A stretch of 64,000 bases of DNA from UMGS1370 sp963557065 (lineage in GTDB: Bacteria; Bacillota; Clostridia; Lachnospirales; Lachnospiraceae), in NCBI GenBank assembly GCA_963557065.1, contig CAUWCT010000005.1:13626-77625 (forward strand). The letters run 5' to 3'. Both the position numbers and the translations under genes were made by a program. This document shows, piece by piece, positions 25,595-33,799 of the stretch (its first letter is position 1; every line of letters begins with the position of its first letter). The notes under the pieces were generated by a model, which made no database searches, had not been told where the DNA came from, and saw only the letters and a list, made by a program, of their open reading frames with translations.

Positions 25595-26080
25595 ATGACA
25601 GAGCAGACAACATCCACCTCTTCTGCATTCGAAGAATTTATCCAGGTTCTTCAGCAGCTGACTGCAGTGACAGACGATCTGGCCAGTCAGGAGGAACAGA
25701 AGGCTCAGGCCGCTTCTCTTGGCCAGCATCATTTAATTACAGGATTTTTGAATCATGAGCAGGCGCAGATATTAAAACTCCGGGGTCTGGAGCAGAAGCG
25801 GATGCAGCTTGCAGACAGATTTGGCTGGAAAGATTTGACTTTCCGTCAGATTTTAGAACAGGCAGATGAAACGCAGACTTCCCGGTTATCCCCTGCCTTT
25901 GAAGACTTGAACCGCCAGGTAAAGCGCTTAAAAGCAGCCAAGGATGCTGCCGATAAGGTAATCCGGGTCCGCATGCGGGAATTGGATTCAGCCATTGCTG
26001 CCATGCAGGGCCGTCTCCCTGAAGATGTAGAGGCGTCCCGCAAAAGCGTCCCCCCGCATTTCCAGGATAAATACGTTTAG
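25595..26080 (+). CDS. flgN: Flagellar chaperone FlgN
   Basis: A 161-residue helical protein in the invariant slot between flgM and flgK. Its size, long amphipathic helices (LKLRGLEQKRMQLADRFGW and the RQVKRLKAAKDAADKVIRVR helix) and the LTFRQILEQ segment match FlgN/YvyG. FlgN binds the C-termini of FlgK and FlgL and escorts them to the export gate. AAGGAGG precedes the ATG. A second good sigma-28-type sequence lies inside this coding region (25929-25956). Confidence 0.85.
   Translation: MTEQTTSTSSAFEEFIQVLQQLTAVTDDLASQEEQKAQAASLGQHHLITGFLNHEQAQILKLRGLEQKRMQLADRFGWKDLTFRQILEQADETQTSRLSPAFEDLNRQVKRLKAAKDAADKVIRVRMRELDSAIAAMQGRLPEDVEASRKSVPPHFQDKYV
25929..25956 (+). promoter_or_regulatory. Possible internal sigma-28 promoter inside flgN, ahead of flgK
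   Basis: TAAA (25929-25932), 16 bases, then GCCGATAA (25949-25956). It matches the sigma-28 consensus well but lies in coding sequence, so chance codon use is a real alternative. It would start about 140 bases before flgK. Confidence 0.35.
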
Positions 26081-26103
26081 ATAATCATGGAGGAACTATC
26101 ATT

Positions 26104-27789
26104 ATGAGATCAACTTTTTCCGGTATCAATACTGCGCTTTCAGCCCTCCAGGCGAATCAGAAGCGCCTCGACATTATTGGACAGAATCTTTCCAATATGA
26201 ATACTCCCGGTTATACCCGTCAGCAGCTGATAACATCCAGTTTAAACTATTCCTACCCGATTTCCCATTATAATAATGGCTCTGAAGTTGCGGTTGGCTT
26301 TGGCGTACACATGGATCGGGTTTCACAGATTCGGGACCCGTATCTGGATGTTCAGTACCGTTCCCAGATGAACAAATCCGGCTACACTGATTCCCTTCAG
26401 ACTGCTCTGGATTCTCTTTCAAAAGTTCTGGATGAATCCAACATCAGCGGTATCCGTCAGGCTTTTGACGACATTCAGTCAACTTTAACCAACATGCAGG
26501 ATGCTTCCAAGGTTGATGAACCTGTCTATGAAGCAGAGCTCCGTTCCCGTATGCAGAAGCTGACCAATCTTTTAAATCAGGCTGCCAAGCAGATTCAGGA
26601 CGCAGAAAAGGCAGAGTTTGATCGTCTCAACGGCGAAGGCAGCAGCGAACAGGGAGCTGTGCAGCAGGTAAACGACTTACTGCGCCAGATCGGTGATTTA
26701 AATATCCGCATTAAAGAAAATCAGATCATGGGACAGCCCAGTCTGGAACTGATGGACGAGCGGAACGTGCTGTTGGATCAGCTGGCCAGCTATATTCCCA
26801 TTGAGGTTACTTATTTTAAAGATCCTGACCACAGCGGACCTATACTGGATGCTGGCGGACAGCCTGTTCTGGACGCCAACGGCAAGCCCATGCTCAAAGA
26901 GTTTGAGTATGATAAAAACGGCAATATTATCGGCAAAAAAGAGTGGCCGGATGACGTCCGCGTCACCATGTCCTATAAAGATGCCAACGGCAACTCCCAG
27001 ACCCTTACTCTTATCGATGGCACTAATGGCGGCAAAGGCGCTAATTATGGCAGTCTTGAACTTAAAGGCGATCGGAATAACCCTACTGATGTTTCCATTG
27101 ACATTAAAGATGCTGCCGGAAATATCGTTAATAACTTTTCCGCAAAGGGCAATCAGTTTGACGGCGGTTCCATTCAGGCCAGTCTGGATATGCTTGGCAA
27201 AGCGGGCACAGGACAAATGATTCCCGGTACTCAGACCCAGGATGATATCAGAGGCTATCAGTATTATATGAATCGCCTGGATGAGCTGGCATATCAATTT
27301 GCCAAAACCTTTAACGAACTCAATAATGGCGGCAGCGCAGCAAATCCAGGCGGAAATCTTTTTGAAACCAGCGATGGCGGAAATAAAATCAATGCTTCCA
27401 ATATCTCTATCAGCAAAGACTGGATCAGCGGAAATGCTTCCATTGCATCCGGCAAGGAGAATCACAATGATGTAGTTCTGGAGATGTTAAAGGCCATGTC
27501 TGACACTTATAAAGATTTAGGAGATAAATCTTTTGCCGACTATATGAACAATATTTCTGTAGTATGGGCCAATGATTTGAGTACCAATCAGGAATCCCTT
27601 AAAACAGAGGTTACTGTATTAAATGGCATTCAGAATGCCAGAGACTCTGTATCCGGAGTCAGCCTGGATGAAGAAGCTGCCAATATGATGGCATTTGCTT
27701 CTGCATATAACGCCGCATCCAGACTCATGACAACTTTAGACGAAGCCCTTGACCGCTTAATCAATAATACCGGCATTGTCGGACGTTAA
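26104..27789 (+). CDS. flgK: Flagellar hook-associated protein 1 FlgK
   Basis: A 561-residue FlgK, the first junction protein between hook and filament. The N-terminus STFSGINTALSALQANQKRL with GQNLSNMNTPGYTRQ is the flagellar rod/hook D0 signature, and the C-terminal helix DEEAANMMAFASAYNAASR closes the D0 coiled coil. The middle (about 240-330) is a variable domain with a short Gly/Asp/Asn repeat stretch (GQPVLDANGKPML). The ribosome site is GGAGG. It lies between flgN and flgL. Confidence 0.96.
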   Translation: MRSTFSGINTALSALQANQKRLDIIGQNLSNMNTPGYTRQQLITSSLNYSYPISHYNNGSEVAVGFGVHMDRVSQIRDPYLDVQYRSQMNKSGYTDSLQTALDSLSKVLDESNISGIRQAFDDIQSTLTNMQDASKVDEPVYEAELRSRMQKLTNLLNQAAKQIQDAEKAEFDRLNGEGSSEQGAVQQVNDLLRQIGDLNIRIKENQIMGQPSLELMDERNVLLDQLASYIPIEVTYFKDPDHSGPILDAGGQPVLDANGKPMLKEFEYDKNGNIIGKKEWPDDVRVTMSYKDANGNSQTLTLIDGTNGGKGANYGSLELKGDRNNPTDVSIDIKDAAGNIVNNFSAKGNQFDGGSIQASLDMLGKAGTGQMIPGTQTQDDIRGYQYYMNRLDELAYQFAKTFNELNNGGSAANPGGNLFETSDGGNKINASNISISKDWISGNASIASGKENHNDVVLEMLKAMSDTYKDLGDKSFADYMNNISVVWANDLSTNQESLKTEVTVLNGIQNARDSVSGVSLDEEAANMMAFASAYNAASRLMTTLDEALDRLINNTGIVGR

Positions 27790-27812
27790 TTTATTCAGGG
27801 AGGTACTACTGC

Positions 27813-28946
27813 ATGAGAGTAACAAATGCCAACACTACCAGGAACTTTACCAGTTCCATCAATGATGTCCACTATAAATTAAACAAAAGTATGAACAAGG
27901 TTTCTACCGGAAAGGCTTACGAGAGTGCTGCTGAAAATCCTCTTGCCTATTATGAGGGAAAGAAGATTGATAACCAGTATCAGGATGTTATCAGCAAACT
28001 GGGACTGATTACCGATGTAAAAAGCCGTCTTTACGAGCAGGAACTGGGCGCCAGAGATATCCAGAAAACCTTATCTGATGCCAAGGTAAAGGTTGAATAC
28101 ATTCTCTCCGGCACCAACAATTCCAATCCAACTACTGTCGGCTCCATAAAACAAGACCTGATGCAGAAGCAGCAGGCAATGGTCAATGAATTAAATTCCA
28201 AATACCAGAATTTCTATATCTACGGCGGCAACGACCTGTCCACCACTCCATTTTCCCTCAGCGAGGATGGAATGACTCTGACTTTTAAGCATGTTTTCCC
28301 AGGGGACAAAACTGCCACCGAGATCACAATGGAATTAAAGGAAGATCCCAACAATCCAGGAACTTATTCTTATGACATCAGCGATCCGGATAGGCTTCTT
28401 GAGGCCATGCGGGAACAGGGCCGAGTGGATATTGGATATGGTGATATATCCAACAAAGATACTCTGTTAGATACTTATACCGGAGGATTAAACCTGATTA
28501 CCGGACTCAGTTCCGACGCTTTAAAGGCCATGAGCGATGCAGATGCTAAAAAGGCCATTCAGGAACGTCTGGATAACAGCCCTATCGGACTCCTTGGAAA
28601 GTCCATTGCCACTTTAGACAAACACATTCAGGGATTGGAAAACGGAACAGCCGATACCGGCAAATTTACAGAAGGCATGGGTAAGATTTTGGATCAGATG
28701 ACTGTAACCGAGCATACTGTAAGCACTGTTTACAGTGATCTCGGCAACAAATATGCCTTATTGGAAACCACCGAGGAAAATCTTACCAACATGAAAATAT
28801 CTTTGACGGAACAATATAAAGATAAGTTAGGAGCCGATCCTTACGAAGCTATTATGGAGATGTATTCCTATCAGTATTCCTACTCTGCTGCACAGCAGGT
28901 GGCCACACGTTTGTTCCAGTCTTCTTTATTTGATTTTATGCGATAA
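27813..28946 (+). CDS. flgL: Flagellar hook-associated protein 3 FlgL
   Basis: A 377-residue FlgL, the second junction protein. The flagellin-like N-terminus is MRVTNANTTRNFTSSINDV, then LNKSMNKVSTGKAYESAAENPLAYYEGKKID in the protein, and the C-terminal helix EAIMEMYSYQYSYSAAQQVATRLF ends the protein. Its length and place after flgK fit. GGGAGG precedes the ATG. Confidence 0.95.
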   Translation: MRVTNANTTRNFTSSINDVHYKLNKSMNKVSTGKAYESAAENPLAYYEGKKIDNQYQDVISKLGLITDVKSRLYEQELGARDIQKTLSDAKVKVEYILSGTNNSNPTTVGSIKQDLMQKQQAMVNELNSKYQNFYIYGGNDLSTTPFSLSEDGMTLTFKHVFPGDKTATEITMELKEDPNNPGTYSYDISDPDRLLEAMREQGRVDIGYGDISNKDTLLDTYTGGLNLITGLSSDALKAMSDADAKKAIQERLDNSPIGLLGKSIATLDKHIQGLENGTADTGKFTEGMGKILDQMTVTEHTVSTVYSDLGNKYALLETTEENLTNMKISLTEQYKDKLGADPYEAIMEMYSYQYSYSAAQQVATRLFQSSLFDFMR

Positions 28947-28981
28947 ATCTGCCATCGCAAAAGTAAGGAGGGGATTTGGGT

Positions 28982-29596
28982 ATGTCACAGTTAATACGAG
29001 TTACGACTACTCCCTATGAGGCAGTACATTTCAGACAGCGGGCTCAGTTAGTGCCCAGCGATATGGTAAATATTGAGCGCCGGAAAGCCATTGCAAGAGA
29101 AATTGCTTTCCGCTCCTCCCATACAAGCGGCGGAACCATTGATATGGATTCCTTCCAGAAAATACACAGAACCTTCAGCCAGCCAAACACTCTGCGCGCA
29201 GCAGAATCCTCAGCTGCCTTTACATCAGCTCCCAGATTTTCTTCTGCTGATTCAGCAACTACGAACATTGCAGATGTTTCTTATAAGTATTCCGTAAATA
29301 CTGGCTCCTTTGGGCAGACATCCGGTATAAGCGAAGGCAGTGTTGACTGGCAGACGGCAGGCGTATCTTATCCAGTCAGTATGGATGGCAGTTCCAGTGC
29401 AAATCAGGCCGCCTATGACCTGCAGCGCAGTTCCTTTGAACTGCGCGCTGCAATGGGAGATATTTCTTTTATACCAGGATTTGACATCACTATTGTAACC
29501 CAACGCCCGGATATTGAGTTTGAATATTTAGGCGGATTTAATTACGTACCGCCTCAGGAAGCATCTACCGGGGAATACATAAATCTATTTATATAG
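28982..29596 (+). CDS. YviE-like flagellar operon protein (DUF6470-type)
   Basis: A 204-residue protein in the slot between flgL and fliW, which B. subtilis fills with yviE. It has an N-terminal Arg-rich amphipathic stretch (HFRQRAQLVPSDMVNIERRKAIARE), a Ser/Thr/Ala-rich middle and a C-terminal beta part with DITIVTQRPDIEFEYLGGFNYVPP, which fits the DUF6470 end. No signal peptide is seen and the function is unknown. The ATG at 28982 follows AAGGAGGGG; an earlier TTG at 28976 is less likely. Confidence 0.7.
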   Translation: MSQLIRVTTTPYEAVHFRQRAQLVPSDMVNIERRKAIAREIAFRSSHTSGGTIDMDSFQKIHRTFSQPNTLRAAESSAAFTSAPRFSSADSATTNIADVSYKYSVNTGSFGQTSGISEGSVDWQTAGVSYPVSMDGSSSANQAAYDLQRSSFELRAAMGDISFIPGFDITIVTQRPDIEFEYLGGFNYVPPQEASTGEYINLFI

Positions 29597-29606
29597 GAGT
29601 TGCCAA

Positions 29607-30050
29607 ATGACCGTACAAACTGACTATTATGGACTGGTAGAATATGAGGAAGAAAGTCTCATTGTGTTTCCGGAGGGCCTTTTCGGCTTTCCTGAATTAA
29701 AAAAATATCTTCCTCTTCTTATTAATGAAGAGGATGACTCTATGATTCTTCTCCAATCCGTTGAACAGCCTTCAGTAGCTTTTGCGCTGATTAATCCGGC
29801 GTTTTTACTTTCGGATTATTTTCCCGTCCTCACTCCGGAGGAACTTTCCTTTTTAGGAGTTCAGGACAGTGAAGAACTTTCTTTTCTTGCCATTTGCGTT
29901 ATGCATGATGACTATCTGGAAAATACAGTCAATCTAAAGTCTCCGCTGGCGATCAATCCGGAAACTCGTATTGGAATGCAGGTTATTTTAGAACATTCTC
30001 CCTATAGTTTCCGCCATAAGCTGAGTTCTTTTCCCAGCATTAGTCCGTAG
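29607..30050 (+). CDS. fliW: Flagellar assembly factor FliW
   Basis: A 147-residue FliW. Hallmarks are the N-terminal FPEGLFGFPELKKYLPL block, SVEQPSVAFALINPAFL, and the C-terminal LKSPLAINPETRIGMQVIL. FliW binds CsrA to block it and is itself titrated by flagellin, so flagellin translation is coupled to secretion. It begins 10 bases after the preceding stop and csrA follows. Confidence 0.95.
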   Translation: MTVQTDYYGLVEYEEESLIVFPEGLFGFPELKKYLPLLINEEDDSMILLQSVEQPSVAFALINPAFLLSDYFPVLTPEELSFLGVQDSEELSFLAICVMHDDYLENTVNLKSPLAINPETRIGMQVILEHSPYSFRHKLSSFPSISP

Positions 30051-30102
30051 AAAAGAGTAAGCCGGCAATAACTGGCAATTTTTAATGACAGGAGCTAAAA
30101 TC

Positions 30103-30354
30103 ATGCTGATTCTTAGACGTAAAAAAAATGAAAGTATCCTGATTGGAGAAGACATCCGAATCACCATTTTAGAGTGCGCAGGCGACGGCGTCCGGATTGC
30201 GATTGATGCTCCAAAACAGATTTCTATTATCAGAGAGGAATTGTCTGCCGCTGAAGAAGCCAACAAAATGGCGCTTGCCCCAAAGACAAGCGCCATCCAG
30301 TCTCTGCAGGCAGCGCTGGCAAAACAGCATCCTGCTGAGACTGCTGAGAAGTAA
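30103..30354 (+). CDS. csrA: Translational regulator CsrA
   Basis: An 83-residue CsrA. The core MLILRRKKNESILIGEDI and VRIAIDAPKQISIIREEL match the RNA-binding dimer. CsrA binds GGA motifs in leaders, classically that of flagellin mRNA, and is held by FliW. The start at 30103 is chosen because CAGGAGC lies just before it and the family begins MLxLxR; a start at 30085 would add six residues. The C-terminal extension (about residues 56-83) is longer than the Bacillus type. It ends 2 bases from the convergent nucleotidyltransferase stop. Confidence 0.94.
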   Translation: MLILRRKKNESILIGEDIRITILECAGDGVRIAIDAPKQISIIREELSAAEEANKMALAPKTSAIQSLQAALAKQHPAETAEK

Positions 30355-30356
30355 AT

Positions 30357-31532
30357 TCAATCATTTTTTATCATTTGGAGCAGCAGGCGAATATCCCGTC
30401 TCAGCCAGCCAACTGGAAGCAGCAGCGGAATCCGCTCTATAAAAGGATAAAGACCGCACATATATTTATATTCAGGGAAAACCCAGCGCAGTTTGGTCCG
30501 AAAGGCACTGTATTTATCCGCTGCAGACTTTTTCCAGCGTCTCCATCTTTCTCTGCTCACTTCTTTCTTTTCCACTTCTGCCAGCATTCGCTCTATAAAA
30601 AGAGCCTGCGAATTCGTCTCTTTCTTTATTGTGCCCCTGCTGAGAATCCGATTTTCCAATGCGTCATATACCTGCATATCTTCCGAAGGAGTTCCAAACA
30701 CCGGATCTGTTTTATCTCCAAACCACATTCCTGCAAGCTGCATCAGAAGCTGCGTTATATCATCTATGCCAAGATCACTTATAAAATCCCATATAAATCC
30801 TTCATTCATCTCTTCTCTGACTGCCTTATAAAAAATATACAGATCCAACAGATCCCGGATTAGTAGTTCATCTGTCGCATAGCGGTATACTGCTTCTGCA
30901 GCCCGAAATACAAACTCGCCTTCCAGAGAAAAGCATCTGACAAACTGATAAGGACTTCTTATGTGAGCCTGCTCCAGCAAGTGAACCATCTTTTTCTCAT
31001 ATTGAGGCGTCCGAAACGGCAGTTTATAATAGATTTCCACGCAGAAACCGGAAATTCGCTTCATCCGTTCCCCAAATCCCTTATAAACTTTCTCAGTCTC
31101 ATAGCCCAGATCCACCAGAAACCCTTTTGCCAGCACATAATTCTGAGAATCAATAAACAGACGCAACGGATTATTGGCGGCTGTCTCCTGAAGCTGGTAC
31201 AACTCTCTGACTGAACTGGACGTCAGGATTGTACATCCCACTTCCTTCATATCCAGCAGGGTAAGTATCTCCAGCTCTGATTCCTCCCATATCTCGCTGT
31301 AGCGCAGTGCAGTCTGATACTGGTCAAAAAAGCGTTCCCGCCACCTTGAACCTTTCTTTGCATTGCTTCCCAGAATACCCAGATAAGCAATATTTGCAAT
31401 TTTATGGTATTCCGCATTCCTGTACATTAATTCCCAGTTAATTCGGCCATATACGGGCCGAAGTGTATCCTGGCGTATAATAGAGCCGGCCATATTGACC
31501 AGTAAACGTCCCTCAAAAATTTGTCGATTCAT
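30357..31532 (-). CDS. Nucleotidyltransferase-family protein (PF14907-like)
   Basis: A 391-residue protein resembling the uncharacterised nucleotidyltransferase family PF14907. Visible features are the helical N-terminus, a central block with GCTILTSSSVRELYQ and LRLFIDSQNYVLAKGFLVDLGYE (the place of the family D-x-D region), VEIYYKLPF, and the LLIRDLLDLYIFYKA segment. In the DID position here the sequence reads LFIDSQN, so catalytic competence is not certain. The C-terminal 100 residues are basic and aromatic. Family members often sit near glycan or capsule genes; a role in flagellin or wall glycan modification is speculation. CAGGAGA precedes the ATG. Confidence 0.6.
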   Translation of the reverse strand: MNRQIFEGRLLVNMAGSIIRQDTLRPVYGRINWELMYRNAEYHKIANIAYLGILGSNAKKGSRWRERFFDQYQTALRYSEIWEESELEILTLLDMKEVGCTILTSSSVRELYQLQETAANNPLRLFIDSQNYVLAKGFLVDLGYETEKVYKGFGERMKRISGFCVEIYYKLPFRTPQYEKKMVHLLEQAHIRSPYQFVRCFSLEGEFVFRAAEAVYRYATDELLIRDLLDLYIFYKAVREEMNEGFIWDFISDLGIDDITQLLMQLAGMWFGDKTDPVFGTPSEDMQVYDALENRILSRGTIKKETNSQALFIERMLAEVEKKEVSRERWRRWKKSAADKYSAFRTKLRWVFPEYKYMCGLYPFIERIPLLLPVGWLRRDIRLLLQMIKND

Positions 31533-31563
31533 ACATTCTCCTGCTGCCGCACAACACGATCAG

Positions 31564-31590
31564 AAAGCTGCACATAACTATATGTGCAGC
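31564..31590 (-). terminator. Terminator of the fliD operon
   Basis: On the minus strand GCTGCACATA-TAGT-TATGTGCAGC, a perfect 10-bp stem with a 4-base loop, then TTTCTG. The U-run is short, so some read-through into the nucleotidyltransferase gene is possible. Confidence 0.65.
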
Positions 31591-31600
31591 CTCCCTTCTA

Positions 31601-32923
31601 TTATGCCAAAGTATTAAGCATCATTCCCACTGTATAATAATTGCCGAGGTTGTAAGCGCCTCCCCTGTTAAAATTATTCATATAGCGGAAACCTCCAAAA
31701 TATCCGTCATATCCCTGGGTCTGCTCCATAATATCCGCCAGATCATTGCTGACAATTCTCTGGACAGAAGAAGACAACGCCGCTTCTGCCTTGCCTGCGG
31801 CTTTCTCTGCAAGTCCAAACTGACCGCCTATCAGTTCACTGGTTCTCTCGTAATTATTTTCCAGTTCTGACTTCAGCTTTTCCTTATCCAAAACCAGATT
31901 GCCTTCCTTATCATGGGTAATTCCCAGCTGAGCTAATGTCTTATCATCTGCCATGCCCCTGTCAAAAGAACTATAGTGTGCTGCTGCACCCGCTCCTCTG
32001 TCTGCATTATCTTTCAGCAAAGAGGTTACGGAATTATAGTCTTTAACCAGATCTTCCACTGCCGATACGATTTCATCGGCATCTACTCCGGAATAAATGT
32101 CGCTCTCTCCAACACTTTTTAATGTCGCGTCGATCTTTCCGTAATCCAGTGTAATCTTATTGCTCTCTGAACGGTAGGACTGAGTCACTCCGTTCTGTGT
32201 CACAGAATACTGAGCGTCCTGGGCATCCACTGCGGCATTTTCCATGCCGGATGCTGCCCCGGTATTTCCACTTATGGTAAATCCGTTGGACTCGCCTGTC
32301 TCTTTGGAAGTAATGGACAAAGATGCCTTGCCTCCATCATAAACAACCTGGGCTTTTACACCTGCGTCCGACTGCTCATTAATTGCCTTTGCAGCTTCCT
32401 CATACATCTGTCTGTATGTTTTGGCCTGTCCATTTTCATCAACAGCAGAGACGTCTACAGAAACCGTTCCGGCCCCGGTGCTAATCTGAAAATTCATATC
32501 GTCACCGGCTTTTGCCGTCTCCTGACTGACTCTGAAATCACTGTTGTTTTTCTGAGCCGAAGCCAGCGCATCTACCTGGAGATGAATATCCGTTCCTGCC
32601 TGCAGCTTGTAATTTGCCTTTACATCGGCAACAGACTCGTTGGTGGAACCTGCCTGCAAATCGTTGAATACGCTGTTCCTGTCAGCCGCATTCAGTTTTC
32701 CGGCAGATTCTTCCAGATCCGTCAAAGTAGACTCATACTTTGTCAAAAAGGAACGGACATCTAAGTATCTGTCTGTGGAAGTGCTGTGGCTGTTAATTCT
32801 GCTTACTCTGGGCACAGAGTTAATAGACGCGCTCCTCATAGAAGACAGACGCATCAAATTAACTGTATTCTGATACTGATAAGCGCTGTACCCATTGATT
32901 CCGCTGATACCGTTAAGTGCCAT
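31601..32923 (-). CDS. FliD-like protein without standard N-terminal cap region
   Basis: A 440-residue protein, last in the fliD-fliS-fliT-like operon. Residues about 150-230 resemble the flagellin hook IN motif of FliD (KAQVVYDGGKASLSITSKETG), and residues about 275-390 the FliD C-terminal part (DADEIVSAVEDLVKDYNSVTSLL, TLAQLGITHDKEGNLVLDKEKL, from which the pattern is abbreviated). The N-terminal RLSSMRSASINSVPRVSRIN lacks the FliD opening ASGIDRDSLIEQM. It may be a second cap, a minor capping adaptor or a secreted filament-tip protein. The ATG at 32923 follows AAGGAGG. Confidence 0.65.
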   Translation of the reverse strand: MALNGISGINGYSAYQYQNTVNLMRLSSMRSASINSVPRVSRINSHSTSTDRYLDVRSFLTKYESTLTDLEESAGKLNAADRNSVFNDLQAGSTNESVADVKANYKLQAGTDIHLQVDALASAQKNNSDFRVSQETAKAGDDMNFQISTGAGTVSVDVSAVDENGQAKTYRQMYEEAAKAINEQSDAGVKAQVVYDGGKASLSITSKETGESNGFTISGNTGAASGMENAAVDAQDAQYSVTQNGVTQSYRSESNKITLDYGKIDATLKSVGESDIYSGVDADEIVSAVEDLVKDYNSVTSLLKDNADRGAGAAAHYSSFDRGMADDKTLAQLGITHDKEGNLVLDKEKLKSELENNYERTSELIGGQFGLAEKAAGKAEAALSSSVQRIVSNDLADIMEQTQGYDGYFGGFRYMNNFNRGGAYNLGNYYTVGMMLNTLA

Positions 32924-32944
32924 CAAATCTCCTCCTTTCTTTTA

Positions 32945-33355
32945 TTACTTTGTGCCGGATCTTTGCTTATAGAAGGATTTTTCCCCGCCTACGCCTAAGT
33001 TTAGTCTCTGATCCAGCTCTCTGATCCCATCAAGCGTCTTTTGTGAAATTTGGCGGAGCTCCAAAATCTTCTTCTCTTCAAAACTATCTGCCGCTCTGGG
33101 CACAAAGGGATCGCAGATCAGCAGTTCCCGCACAAACATCCTCTCATCGCCAGCCTGCTCTGCCACAGTCCATATCTCCATCTGGCACTGATCCATTTTG
33201 CCCATTTCCTCTGCCCGCATCTGCAAGAGCAGGCGGGAAGATACCTCATCTTTTCTGTCAATGGTATCTTTCAGTTCTCTGGTGAGTCTGTCTATCTCTT
33301 TTAGAATCCCATAACGTCTCTGCACCAGCAGCATAATATTTTCTAAAGCAGCCAT
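32945..33355 (-). CDS. FliT-like flagellar protein
   Basis: A 136-residue mostly helical protein between fliS and the FliD-like gene. Size, the helical N-terminus (LLVQRRYGILKEIDRLTREL), a D-rich loop and a C-terminal helix with LRQISQKTLDGIRELDQRLN fit FliT/FlgN-type chaperones, and fliD-fliS-fliT is the usual order. FliT escorts FliD. Sequence similarity is too weak for a firm family assignment. CAGGAGGAAA precedes the ATG. Confidence 0.6.
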   Translation of the reverse strand: MAALENIMLLVQRRYGILKEIDRLTRELKDTIDRKDEVSSRLLLQMRAEEMGKMDQCQMEIWTVAEQAGDERMFVRELLICDPFVPRAADSFEEKKILELRQISQKTLDGIRELDQRLNLGVGGEKSFYKQRSGTK

Positions 33356-33370
33356 AGCCCTTTCCTCCTG

Positions 33371-33775
33371 CTACCCAAATGTATGGCGTTCTGAAACGAT
33401 ATGGTTGTCTCCTACCTTCCGGCTGGCCTGGTCAAAGGCATCCCGCAGTTCAGATAAGATATTGCGGATTCTTCCAATCTCGTCCCTCTGGCGTTCTCTG
33501 CCCGCATTTACTTTGCTCAAATCAAAGATCAGATAATTGTAAATGCGGCGCAGATCTCTGCTGATAGGATACTGCATGTCCAGAATATCTATGAGATAGC
33601 GGACTATCCTGGTAACTCTTTTTAAGCAGTCTTCAAAGTCCTTATAGTCTTTCTCATCCAGTGACAATTCCGCTCTGGTCAGTCTGCTGATTGCCTCATC
33701 ATATAGTAAAAGCAGCAGTTCCGGCCCGCTCATAGAATAAATGCTTTTTTCTTTGTATTTCTGATAACCGTTCAT
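33371..33775 (-). CDS. fliS: Flagellin export chaperone FliS
   Basis: A 134-residue FliS. The opening NGYQKYKEKSIYSMSGPELLLLLYDEAISRL is the family signature (given at residues 2-32), followed by the four-helix layout with RVTRIVRYLIDIL and the YNYLIFDLSKVN stretch. FliS binds the flagellin C-terminus and prevents polymerisation in the cytoplasm. It follows fliD by 24 bases in the same operon. Confidence 0.94.
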   Translation of the reverse strand: MNGYQKYKEKSIYSMSGPELLLLLYDEAISRLTRAELSLDEKDYKDFEDCLKRVTRIVRYLIDILDMQYPISRDLRRIYNYLIFDLSKVNAGRERQRDEIGRIRNILSELRDAFDQASRKVGDNHIVSERHTFG

Positions 33776-33799
33776 GTCTCTCCCTCTATGCGTTTTCCC

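Noticed and set aside
28651..28675. GCCGATAC inside flgL as sigma-28 promoter
   Set aside because: No TAAA or TTAT at the right distance, and the last base differs.
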